From NCBI RefSeq assembly GCF_014836945.1, contig NZ_JACSPX010000001.1, positions 1,639,313-1,703,312 of the forward strand: 64,000 nt of DNA, written 5' to 3'. Position 1 is the first letter of the stretch. Each line of letters starts with the position of its first letter. Source of the DNA: Microbacterium commune (GTDB lineage Bacteria; Actinomycetota; Actinomycetes; Actinomycetales; Microbacteriaceae). The notes beneath the pieces were generated by a model. That model saw only the letters and a list, made by a program, of their open reading frames with translations, did not search any database and was not told the DNA's origin. Positions 52,236-60,600 of this stretch are shown here, in pieces. The position numbers and the translations under genes are program-made.

Positions 52236-52871
52236 ATGTCCCGCCAGTCCGCCGCCGTCTACCGTCGCCGCCGACTCGCGGTGCTGGTGCTTCTCGTTCT
52301 CGTGCTCGCCGCCGTCGGCGGTGGAGTGTGGCTGGCGATCGCGCAGCCGTGGTCGGCCGCCGCGCCCGCCGACCCGACACCAGACCCCGAGGCCACGACC
52401 ACCCCGACCCCCGAGAGCTCCAGTGCGACGCCGTCCCCGGAGCCCACCGAGACCCCGGGCATCGCCGCGTGCACCGCGGAAGACGTGGTCGTGACCGCGG
52501 TCACCGATGCCGACACCTATCCGGCCGAGGCGCTGCCGCAGCTGTCGATCTCGCTGACGAACCGCGGCGCAGCCGACTGCACGCTCAACGTGGGCTCCAG
52601 CACGCAGACGTTCACTGTCAGCAGCGGAGACGATGTGTGGTGGCGCTCGACCCACTGCCAGTCGGAATCGAGCGACATGATCGTGACCCTCGAAGCCGGC
52701 TCGTCGGTCACCAGCGCGACGCCGGTCGTCTGGGATCGCACGCGCTCATCGACCGAGACCTGTGCAGAGCAGAATCGTCCTCGCGCACCGGGAGGCGGAG
52801 CCTCGTATCATGTCGCCGTGTCGATCGGCGGTTTCAGCAGCGAGACGCCCAAGCAGATCATGCTGCGCTGA
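52236..52871 (+). CDS. Membrane-anchored or secreted protein with Pro/Thr linker (hypothetical)
   Basis: A 211-residue protein. A basic N-terminus (about 1-14) and one hydrophobic segment (about 15-36) form an uncleaved anchor or signal peptide; there is no lipobox. A Pro/Thr/Glu/Ser-rich linker (about 40-75) leads to an extracellular beta-rich domain with cysteines in AACTAED, ADCTLN, THCQSE and TETCAEQ, probably two disulphides. The domain looks like the small immunoglobulin-like exported domains of actinobacteria (DUF4232-type), but I cannot assign a family firmly. Confidence 0.7.
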   Translation: MSRQSAAVYRRRRLAVLVLLVLVLAAVGGGVWLAIAQPWSAAAPADPTPDPEATTTPTPESSSATPSPEPTETPGIAACTAEDVVVTAVTDADTYPAEALPQLSISLTNRGAADCTLNVGSSTQTFTVSSGDDVWWRSTHCQSESSDMIVTLEAGSSVTSATPVVWDRTRSSTETCAEQNRPRAPGGGASYHVAVSIGGFSSETPKQIMLR

Positions 52872-52913
52872 GCGAAACGCCACTGCGGACTCGAACTCTT
52901 TCTCGATCTGTGG

Positions 52914-52942
52914 CTGACACGAACGATATTTTGGGATACCAT
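52914..52942 (+). promoter_or_regulatory. Promoter of the candidate structured RNA
   Basis: CTGACA (52914-52919), 17-base spacer, TACCAT (52937-52942). Five of six and four of six matches to the vegetative consensus with ideal spacing make this the best promoter in the window. Predicted start about 52949. Confidence 0.65.
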
Positions 52943-52948
52943 GGAGGT

Positions 52949-53089
52949 CAGGTTCTCAGTTCTGTCGCAGCAAGCCATCCCCAGTGGTGTCGAGACCAGC
53001 GTCCCCAGCGCTTCGACAATCGCCGCGACCGAGAACCGGAGGGCCCTCTCGAGTTCCCCAGTCCCCAATGGAGGACTCGAGAGGGCCCC
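52949..53089 (+). ncRNA. Candidate structured RNA with repeated TCCCCAG hairpin loops (6C-like)
   Basis: About 140 nt between a good promoter and a 14-bp hairpin, in a 235-base gap without a credible gene. GGTTCTC (52951-52957) can pair with GAGAACC (53031-53037) to close a junction. Inside it, CCA-TCCCCAG-TGG (52975-52987) is a short hairpin. TGTCGA ... AGCG-TCCCCAG-CGCT-TCGACA (52988-53018) is a 10-bp stem with a 4-nt bulge and the same loop. The third hairpin (53041-53088) has TCCCCAGTCCCCA in its loop. Actinobacterial 6C RNA also has two C-rich-loop hairpins plus a terminator, so this may be a diverged member. Exposed CCCC loops could pair with Shine-Dalgarno sequences. Structure is read by eye, not folded. 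Confidence 0.65.
53041..53088 (+). terminator. Terminator hairpin of the candidate RNA
   Basis: GGGCCCTCTCGAGT (53041-53054) and ACTCGAGAGGGCCC (53075-53088) form a perfect 14-bp stem around a 20-nt loop with two CCCC runs. There is no U tract, as often in actinobacteria. It separates the RNA from the next gene's own promoter. Confidence 0.7.
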
Positions 53090-53094
53090 ACTCT

Positions 53095-53100
53095 TAGGCT
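53095..53100 (+). promoter_or_regulatory. Putative leaderless -10 (TAGGCT) of the SseB-like gene
   Basis: TAGGCT with 6 nt to ATG 53107, starting 7 bases after the terminator stem. Confidence 0.5.
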
Positions 53101-53106
53101 GGTGTC

Positions 53107-53517
53107 ATGGCGAAGAAGAAGTCAGGCAGCAAGCGCCCCGCACCCGAGGACTTCCGCTCTGAGGCTCTGGCCCAGGCCCTCGAGAAGCAGGACATGGCGG
53201 CCGTCGCCCTCGCGCTCCGCAACGGCAACACGGTCGTCCCGCTGATCAAGCCCGGGGCCCGTGACAATCCGCTCGACAGCGGCGAGGTGTGGACGTACCG
53301 CGACGCGAACACCGGCGACGTCGCGCTGCTGCTGTTCAGCGATGCCAAGCACAAGCCCGCCAACCTGCCACCCGGGGTCGGCATCTACTCGCCGACATGG
53401 CTGAGGTCGTTCCTGAACACGCACCGCGACACCATCACCACGGTGTTCCTCGACATCGCCGGCCCCCACCCGATGCAGGCGCCCCCCGCGGAGCTGCTCA
53501 AGGCGCTCGACGCCTGA
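53107..53517 (+). CDS. SseB-like domain protein (hypothetical)
   Basis: A 136-residue protein with a Lys-rich start (MAKKKSGSKRP) and a compact domain. The pattern VVPLIKPGA, VALLLFSDAK and TVFLDIAGPHPMQAPPAELLKAL resembles SseB N-terminal domains, small cytosolic proteins of uncertain role. It has its own leaderless -10 and is convergent with radA, 6 bases between stops. The link to the upstream RNA is only positional. Confidence 0.65.
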   Translation: MAKKKSGSKRPAPEDFRSEALAQALEKQDMAAVALALRNGNTVVPLIKPGARDNPLDSGEVWTYRDANTGDVALLLFSDAKHKPANLPPGVGIYSPTWLRSFLNTHRDTITTVFLDIAGPHPMQAPPAELLKALDA

Positions 53518-53523
53518 CCCCCG

Positions 53524-54891
53524 TCAGAACGGCGGGATCGACGCCTCCGGCCGCCGATCGGTGGCGCGGGCGCGGATGTCGGTCAGTGCCGAGCGCAGCG
53601 TCTTCGATCGGTCGTCGACGACCTGCTGGTAGCCGAGCCGTGCGGCTTCCCCACGCCGCTGGGGTGCCTGCGTCACCGGGCGGATCTCGCCGGCCAGCGA
53701 CAGCTCGCCCACCGCCGCGACGGTGCGCGGCACCGACCACTGCCGGATCGACCCCGCCACCGCGACGGCGATGGCCAGGTCGGCTGCCGGCTCGGTGAAG
53801 CGCACCCCGCCCACGGTCGACACGTACACGTCGAGCTTCGAGGTCGGGATGCCGGCACGCCGCTCGAGGATCGCCAGCACCATCGCCACCCGCGACGCGT
53901 CGAGACCGTGCACCACGCGACGTGGGTTCGGGGCGTTGGACTCGATCGTCAGCGCCTGCACCTCGACCGGCAGAGCGCGCCGCCCCTCCAGCGCGATCGC
54001 CACGCACGTGCCCGGCTCTGCCGCGCCCTGCGAGAGGAACAGCCCGCTCGGATCCGGCACCTCGGCGATGCCCGCACCGGTCATCTCGAAGCATCCCACC
54101 TCGTCCGTCGGCCCGAACCGGTTCTTCAGGGCGCGGATGAACCGCAGCGCCGTCTGCCGATCGCCCTCGAAGTGGCACACCACGTCGACCAGGTGCTCGA
54201 GCACCCGGGGGCCGGCGACCTGCCCGTCTTTGGTCACGTGCCCGACGATGATCACCGGCAGGCCGCGGTCTTTCGCGACCCTGATCAGCGTCGCGGCGAC
54301 CTCGCGCACCTGGCTCGGCTGACCGGCGGCTCCGTCGATGAGACCGGATGCCACGGTCTGCACCGAGTCGACGATCACCAGATCCGGCTTCACGTCGTCG
54401 ATGTGACCGAGGATGGTGGCGAGATCGGTCTCGCTGGCGAGATAGAGCTCGTCGTGCAGCGCGTTCGTGCGCTCGGCGCGCAGCCGCACCTGGGCCGGTG
54501 ACTCCTCGGCGCTGGCGTAGAGCACGCGGCGGCCGGTGCGGGCGGTGGATGCCGCGACCTCGAGCAGCAGCGTGGACTTGCCGACACCCGGCTCGCCGCT
54601 CAGCAGGATCGCCGCGCCGGGCACGATGCCGCCGCCCAGCACGCGGTCGAACTCGCCGACCCCGCTGCTGCGCCGTGGCGCGTCGGCGGTCGTGATCTGC
54701 GTGATCGGCCGCGCGGCGCGGCTCGCGGACGGCGCGACGGCCTCGGTCTGCCGCACCAGCCCCGTCTTCGCTCCCTGCTCCTGCACCGTGCCCCACTGCT
54801 GGCACTCGCCGCACCGGCCGACCCACTTCGCCGTCGTCCAGCCGCATTCCGAGCACACGAAAGCGGGAGGGGCGGGTCTGCGGGTGGCCAT
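53524..54891 (-). CDS. radA: DNA repair protein RadA
   Basis: A 455-residue RecA-like ATPase that processes branched intermediates in recombination and repair. Zinc finger CSECGWTTAKWVGRCGEC (residues 12-29), Walker A GEPGVGKST, the RadA-specific KNRFGPTDEVG, and a C-terminal Lon-protease-like domain (about 270-430) are in order. ATG 54891 has TAGCCT 6 nt upstream and no Shine-Dalgarno, so the transcript is probably leaderless. Confidence 0.97.
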   Translation of the reverse strand: MATRRPAPPAFVCSECGWTTAKWVGRCGECQQWGTVQEQGAKTGLVRQTEAVAPSASRAARPITQITTADAPRRSSGVGEFDRVLGGGIVPGAAILLSGEPGVGKSTLLLEVAASTARTGRRVLYASAEESPAQVRLRAERTNALHDELYLASETDLATILGHIDDVKPDLVIVDSVQTVASGLIDGAAGQPSQVREVAATLIRVAKDRGLPVIIVGHVTKDGQVAGPRVLEHLVDVVCHFEGDRQTALRFIRALKNRFGPTDEVGCFEMTGAGIAEVPDPSGLFLSQGAAEPGTCVAIALEGRRALPVEVQALTIESNAPNPRRVVHGLDASRVAMVLAILERRAGIPTSKLDVYVSTVGGVRFTEPAADLAIAVAVAGSIRQWSVPRTVAAVGELSLAGEIRPVTQAPQRRGEAARLGYQQVVDDRSKTLRSALTDIRARATDRRPEASIPPF

Positions 54892-54897
54892 GCAGCA

Positions 54898-54903
54898 AGG
54901 CTA
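54898..54903 (-). promoter_or_regulatory. Putative leaderless -10 (TAGCCT) of radA
   Basis: TAGCCT on the minus strand with 6 nt (TGCTGC) to the ATG. Confidence 0.5.
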
Positions 54904-55062
54904 TCCCCGGCATCCGACACGATGGCATCCGAGACCGCGGGATGCCGCTCGCGGATGCCGCCGGCAACCCCGCCGGCCTGGACGTCTCGACCGCGAACCC
55001 GGTTTCTCACGGTCGCGCTCTCCGCCCCCGCCGTTAGCCTGAAGGCGGCCGAAGGAGACACG

Positions 55063-56133
55063 ATGACCGAACCCGTCCGACTGACAAGGCACGCCGATGT
55101 GATCGCGGCTGCGCAGGATCCCGAGCGATTCTCGAGCCGCACCTCCCACCACCTGCACGTGCCGAACGGCATGGACGGCGCCGAGCATCGCGCGTTCCGC
55201 GACGTCGTGGAGCGGCAGATGACTCCCGAGCTCGTCGCCTCCCTCGAGCAGATGCTGCAGACGACGGCCCGAGAGGTCGTCGCCGCGCTGCCGAGGAACG
55301 AGCCGATCGACGCGGTCGCAGACCTCGGCGAGGTGTTCGCGGTGCGCGCGCAGTGCCGCTGGCTGGGCTGGCCCGACTCCCTCGAGAGCGAGCTGCGCGA
55401 GTGGATGGCCGAGAACTACGCCGCCGCGCGCGCGGGCGACAGCTCACGCAACGCCGCCGTGGCCGCGTGGTTCGACGAGATCGTGACCCGACAGGTCACC
55501 GCGCATCGCGAGGCGACGACGCCCGGCGGCGCCGCCGACGATGCCACCCATCGACTGCTCGCCGAGCGCGTGCACGGGCGGCCGCTCTCCGACGACGAGA
55601 TCGTCTCGATCCTGCGCAACTGGACGGCGGGCGACCTCGGCTCCCTGGCTCGCTGCGTGGGGGTGGTGGTGCACCGGCTGGCCGAGCGTCCGCGCTGGCA
55701 GCAGCGCGTGCGGACCCTGGCTCAGCAGGCACCGCACGCCACCGCCGAGCTCGACGCGATCCTCGGCGAGTGCCTGCGCCTCGACGACCCGTTCGTGGCG
55801 AACAAGCGGGTCACCACCTGCCCGGTGACGACGCCGTCGGGCGTGACGCTCGACGCCGACTCGCCCGTGCTGCTGGATTGGACGGCGGCGAACCGCGACG
55901 CTGACGTGTTCTCGCCCGGCTTCGACCCCGAGGCGCACGCCGAGCACAACCTCGTCTTCGGCGCCGGTCCGCACGTCTGCCCCGGTCGCGACCTCTCGTA
56001 CGCCGAGCTGCGCGCCATCACCGTCGCCCTGCTGGCGGGCACCGACGGCATCGACTTCGCGCCCGATCGGACGCCCACCCGGCATCTGCCGCCGCTGGCG
56101 GGGTGGGCGACGCTTCCCGTCATCCTGCGCTGA
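55063..56133 (+). CDS. Cytochrome P450, short and atypical
   Basis: A 356-residue P450, about 40-50 residues shorter than usual at the N-terminus. The heme loop FGAGPHVCPGRDLSY (Cys about 306) and the K-helix ECLR (ExxR) are intact. In the I-helix the usual AGxDT(T) reads AGDLGSLA (189-196): the conserved acid-Thr pair that handles oxygen is lost, as in some peroxygenase-like or non-monooxygenase P450s. ATG 55063 has GAAGGAG 6 nt upstream, and TAGCCT (55035) may be the -10, so the start is secure. No ferredoxin or reductase gene adjoins. It converges on narK. Confidence 0.88.
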   Translation: MTEPVRLTRHADVIAAAQDPERFSSRTSHHLHVPNGMDGAEHRAFRDVVERQMTPELVASLEQMLQTTAREVVAALPRNEPIDAVADLGEVFAVRAQCRWLGWPDSLESELREWMAENYAAARAGDSSRNAAVAAWFDEIVTRQVTAHREATTPGGAADDATHRLLAERVHGRPLSDDEIVSILRNWTAGDLGSLARCVGVVVHRLAERPRWQQRVRTLAQQAPHATAELDAILGECLRLDDPFVANKRVTTCPVTTPSGVTLDADSPVLLDWTAANRDADVFSPGFDPEAHAEHNLVFGAGPHVCPGRDLSYAELRAITVALLAGTDGIDFAPDRTPTRHLPPLAGWATLPVILR

Positions 56134-56134
56134 A

Positions 56135-56207
56135 CCGGTCACCCTGCGCTGGGCCGGTCACCCGTGCCGGGCCGGTCACGCGCGCCGGGCCGGTCACCCG
56201 CGCTCAG
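56135..56207. repeat. 18-bp tandem repeat at the P450/narK junction
   Basis: Four units beginning CCGGTCAC (first of 19 bp, then three of 18 bp, for example CCGGTCACCCGTGCCGGG). They start right after the P450 stop and run into the last codons of narK. They may act as a terminator region; each unit contains CCGG pairs but no strong hairpin. Confidence 0.75.
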
Positions 56208-57430
56208 GCGCCCTTGCGACCCACATCCCGCAGCATGCCGGCGACGACCAGCGCGAACGCTCCGACCAGCACCAGCAGCCACAGGCCCAGGTGGTACGAG
56301 TTGGTCGACGCGTCGTAGGTCGCGCCCATCACGAGCGGCGGGAAGTATCCGCCGAGGCCTCCGGCGGCCGCGACCACACCGCTCACCGCTCCCACCTTCT
56401 CCTTCGGGGTCGATGGGCCGATCCAGGCGAACACGGCGCCCATCCCCAGGCCCATCGCCGCCGCCATCAGGATGAACGTGACACCGGTGACGATGCCCTC
56501 GGCCGGCTGCTGGCCGACGATGTACGCGAGGCTCACGATCCCGCCCAGAGACACGAGCGAGATCACCTTCGGTCCGAACCGGTCGGCGAGCACACCTCCG
56601 ATCGGGCGCGCCACCACCGCCGCCGCGGCGAAGAGCGCGGTGCGCATGCCCGCGCCGAGCGCGTCGACGTCGTCGGGGTAGATCGTCGTGAGGTACTTGG
56701 GCAGGAACGTCGAGAATGCCACGAACCCGCCGAACACGATGCCGTACAGGAACGCCATCTCCCAGGTCACCGCCAGCTTGAGCGCGCCGATCACCTTCGG
56801 CACGAGCTTCTCGTGGTTGGGCTGCCACTGGGGGGATTCGCGCATGAAGAACCACACCAGCACCGCCATCACCACCAGCGCCCCCGCGATCAGCAGGTGG
56901 GTGGGCAGGTAGCCGATGTCCTGCGCGAGCCGCGGGGTGAACATCGCCGACACGGCGGTGCCGATCATGCCCATGCCGAACACGCCGGTGGCGAAGCCGC
57001 GCCTCTCGGGCGGGAACCAGGCGCCCGAGAACGGAACCCCGGCGGCGAAGATCGTGCCGGCCACGCCGAGGTAGAAACCGGCGAGCATCAGCAGCGGGAA
57101 GCTGCGGATGCTGCCGGCCAGGGCGACCAGCAGCACGGCCGGTGCCGAGAGCAGCAGCACGATCGTAAACATCTTGCGCCCACCGAAGCGGTCGGTCATC
57201 GCACCGACGACGATGCGGCCCAGCGCGCCGACGAGCACGGGCGTCGCCAGCATGAGGGAGATCTGCCCCTCATCCAGTCCCATCTCGGTGGCGTAGGTCT
57301 TCTGCAGCGGTGAGATCGACATCCATGCCCAGAACGCGATGGTCGAGGCGAGGGTGGCGAGCAGCACCTGGCCGAGGCCGCCCCGGAGCTCGGTCGAGGT
57401 GCCTGCGGGGGAAGTGGTGGCGGCAGTCAT
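56204..57430 (-). CDS. narK: Nitrate/nitrite transporter, MFS NNP family
   Basis: A 408-residue, 12-segment MFS protein. FFGG-type motif A appears as DRFGGRKM after the second segment. The glycine-rich NNP signatures are FYLGVAGTIFAAGVPFSGAW in segment 5 and the AVSGVVAAAGGLGGYFPP stretch in segment 11. It imports nitrate and/or exports nitrite. ATG 57430 has AAGGGA upstream. It is divergent from narG across a 181-base control region, so uptake and reduction are probably co-regulated. Confidence 0.93.
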   Translation of the reverse strand: MTAATTSPAGTSTELRGGLGQVLLATLASTIAFWAWMSISPLQKTYATEMGLDEGQISLMLATPVLVGALGRIVVGAMTDRFGGRKMFTIVLLLSAPAVLLVALAGSIRSFPLLMLAGFYLGVAGTIFAAGVPFSGAWFPPERRGFATGVFGMGMIGTAVSAMFTPRLAQDIGYLPTHLLIAGALVVMAVLVWFFMRESPQWQPNHEKLVPKVIGALKLAVTWEMAFLYGIVFGGFVAFSTFLPKYLTTIYPDDVDALGAGMRTALFAAAAVVARPIGGVLADRFGPKVISLVSLGGIVSLAYIVGQQPAEGIVTGVTFILMAAAMGLGMGAVFAWIGPSTPKEKVGAVSGVVAAAGGLGGYFPPLVMGATYDASTNSYHLGLWLLVLVGAFALVVAGMLRDVGRKGA

Positions 57431-57564
57431 CGTGCATCCCTTCGATACCGGCGACGGTAGCGCGCTTCGGGCGACTTGGCTACGTTGCGGGCCGGAGAAA
57501 AGCGGTGCGGAAGTTGCCGGTCGGAAATGAATAAAAACGGTGAACCCTTGTAACGGGCCGGGCA

Positions 57565-57601
57565 TCCGGACAGGATGCTGGAGTACCAGCCGTCCTCCGG
57601 A
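57565..57601 (+). promoter_or_regulatory. Leader hairpin abutting the narG Shine-Dalgarno
   Basis: TCCGG/CCGGA, AGGA/TCCT and GCTGG/CCAGC pair in register around an AGTA tetraloop (14 bp with a 2-nt bulge and a small internal loop). The last paired base is the first A of the AAGGA Shine-Dalgarno of narG. It may modulate translation or mRNA stability. Confidence 0.45.
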
Positions 57602-57611
57602 AGGAACAGAG

Positions 57612-60600
57612 ATGACCCCCGGAACCCGTACTCACCGCGACGCCGCGACCGATGGTCCGCTCGCCGACGCGCTTCTCAACATGGGCCGCTTCGTGCGGCC
57701 GGGCGAGACCTCCGACGACCTGCGCGCGGTGTTCCTGCAGGGCGGCAGATCGGGCGATTCGTTCTACCGGGACCGCTGGTCGCACGACAAGGTGGTGCGC
57801 TCCACGCACGGGGTGAACTGCACCGGATCGTGCTCGTGGAAGGTGTACGTCAAGGACGGCATCATCACCTGGGAGGCGCAGCAGACCGACTACCCGAGCG
57901 TCGGTCCGGACTCGCCGGAGTACGAGCCCCGCGGCTGCCCGCGTGGTGCCGCGTTCAGCTGGTACACCTACTCGCCGACCCGGGTGCGGTACCCGTACAT
58001 CCGCGACACGCTCGCCCGCCTCTACCGTGAGGCGAAGGCGCAGCATCCCGATCCCGTCGACGCGTGGGCGTCGATCGTCGAAGACCCCGAGAAGGCCCGG
58101 TCGTACAAGCGCGTCCGCGGCAAGGGCGGCCTGGTGCGCACGACGTGGGACGAGGTGATGGAGATCGCCGCGGCGGCGCACGTGCACACGGTGAAGGTGT
58201 ACGGCCCCGACCGCGTGGCCGGCTTCTCGCCCATTCCGGCGATGTCGATGGTGTCGCACGGCGCCGGCTCCCGGTTCATGAACCTCATCGGCGGCACGAT
58301 GCTGTCGTTCTACGACTGGTACGCCGACCTCCCCGTCGCGAGCCCGCAGGTGTTCGGCGACCAGACCGACGTGCCCGAGTCGGCCGACTGGTTCAACGCC
58401 GGCTACCTGATCATGTGGGGCTCGAATGTGCCGGTCACCCGCACTCCCGACGCGCACTTCATGGCCGAGGCGCGCTATCGCGGTCAGAAGGTGATCACCG
58501 TCTCGCCCGACTACACCGACAACACGAAGTTCGCCGACGAGTGGGTCGCCCCGCACCCCGGGACGGATGCCGCGCTCGCGCTGTCGATGGGGCACGTGAT
58601 CCTGCGCGAGCACTTCGTCGAGAAGCGCACCGCACGCTTCGAGGACTACATGCGCCGCTTCACCGACGCGCCGTTCCTCGTCGAACTCGAACAGCGCGAC
58701 GGCGGTCTCGTACCCGGCAAGTTCGTCACCGCGTCCGACCTCGACGGCGCCGCCGCCGCACAGCCGCGCGCGGACTTCAAGCCGGTGCTGATGGATGCCG
58801 ACGGCAGCGCCGTCGTGCCGAACGGCTCGCTCGGGCATCGCTTCACCCCCGAGGACGAGGGCCGCTGGAACCTCGACCTCGGCGACGTCGTGCCGCCGCT
58901 GTCGGTCGCCGATCTGGCCGACTGGGCGGGCGAGGCGGCCGAGGTGCGCCTGCCGCGCTTCGACCTCGATCCCGAGCCCGGGCAGGAGCACGCCGGCGGC
59001 TCGGGTGCGGTCACCCGCGGCGTGCCGGTGCGCACGATCGCAGGCAAGACCGTCACCACCGTGTTCGACCTGATGCTCGCGCAGTACGGCGTCGGCCGCG
59101 ACGGCCTGCCCGGGCAGTGGGCCACCGGGTACGACGACGCCTCGAGCCCCGGGACCCCGGCCTGGCAGGAGGAGCACACCTCGGTGCCCGCGCCGCAGGC
59201 GATCCGCATCGCGCGCGAGTTCGCCGACAACGCCGACCGCTCGGGCGGACGCTCGATGATCCTGATGGGGGCGGGCACCAACCACTGGTTCCACTCCGAC
59301 ACGATCTACCGCACCTTCCTCGCCCTGACGACGATGACCGGATGCCAGGGCGTGAACGGCGGCGGATGGGCGCACTACGTCGGGCAGGAGAAGGTGCGCC
59401 CGATCACCGGCTACCAGCAGTACGCGGCCGCCGCCGACTGGGGGCGTCCGCCGCGGCACACGATCGGCACGGCGTTCTTCTACCTCGCCACCGACCAGTG
59501 GCGCTACGACGGGCTGCCGGCCGACCAGCTGGCCTCCCCGCTGGGTCTGGGCAGGTTCGAGGGCCGCACCACCGCCGACTGCCTGGTCGAGTCCGTGCAG
59601 CGCGGATGGATGCCGAGCTACCCGACCTTCGACCGCAACCCGCTCGATCTCGCCGACGAGGCCGAAGCCGCGGGCAAGGATGCGGCGCAGCACATCGTCG
59701 ACAGCCTGGACGAGGGCTCGCTGCGCTTCGCGGTGGAGGACCCGGACGCCCCCGAGAACTTCCCGCGCGTGATGAACATCTGGCGAGCGAACGTGCTCGG
59801 CTCGTCGGGCAAGGGCAACGAGTACTTCCTGAAGCACCTGCTGGGCACCGACGCGTCGGTGCGCGCGCACGAGGCGCCGGAGGACTCGCGTCCCGTGTCG
59901 ATGACCTGGCGCGACACGGCGCCCGAGGGCAAGCTCGACCTGCTCATGACGGCCGACTTCCGCATGACGAGCACCACGCTGTTCAGCGACATCGTGCTGC
60001 CCGCGGCGACCTGGTACGAGAAGCACGACCTGTCGTCGACCGACATGCACCCCTTCATCCACGCCTTCAACCCGGCCATCGCGCCGCCGTGGCAGACGAA
60101 GACCGACTTCGACACGTTCCGCATCCTGGCCGAGAAGTTCAGTGAGATGGCGCGCACGCACCTCGGCGTGCGCCGCAACGTGGTCGCGCCGCCGCGGCAG
60201 CACGACACCCCCGACGTGATGGCGACTCCGCACGGGCGCGTGCAGGATCTGCCCCGCGTTCCCGGGGTCACCATGCCGAAGCTGACCGTCGTCGAGCGCG
60301 ACTATCCGAACCTCGCCGAGCGCTGGAAGTCGCTCGGCCCGCTGACCGCGAAGCTCGGACTCACGACCAAGGGCATCACCTATCGTGCCGAGCCCGAGAT
60401 CGAGCGCCTCAAGCGACTCAACGGCACCGTCACCACCGGCCCGTACGCGGGCAGCGTGCGCCTGGACAGCGACAAGCGGGCCTGCGAGATGATCCTGGCG
60501 ATGTCGGGAACGAGCAACGGACGCCTCGCGGTGCAGGGATTCGAGAAGCTCGAGAAGCACACCGGGCAGAAGATGACGTTCCTCGCCGACGAGCACGAGG

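Noticed and set aside
52941..53162. Small plus-strand coding frame across the candidate RNA
   Set aside because: No ribosome site, crosses the 14-bp hairpin and overlaps the SseB-like gene in another frame; base-pairing symmetry explains the region better.
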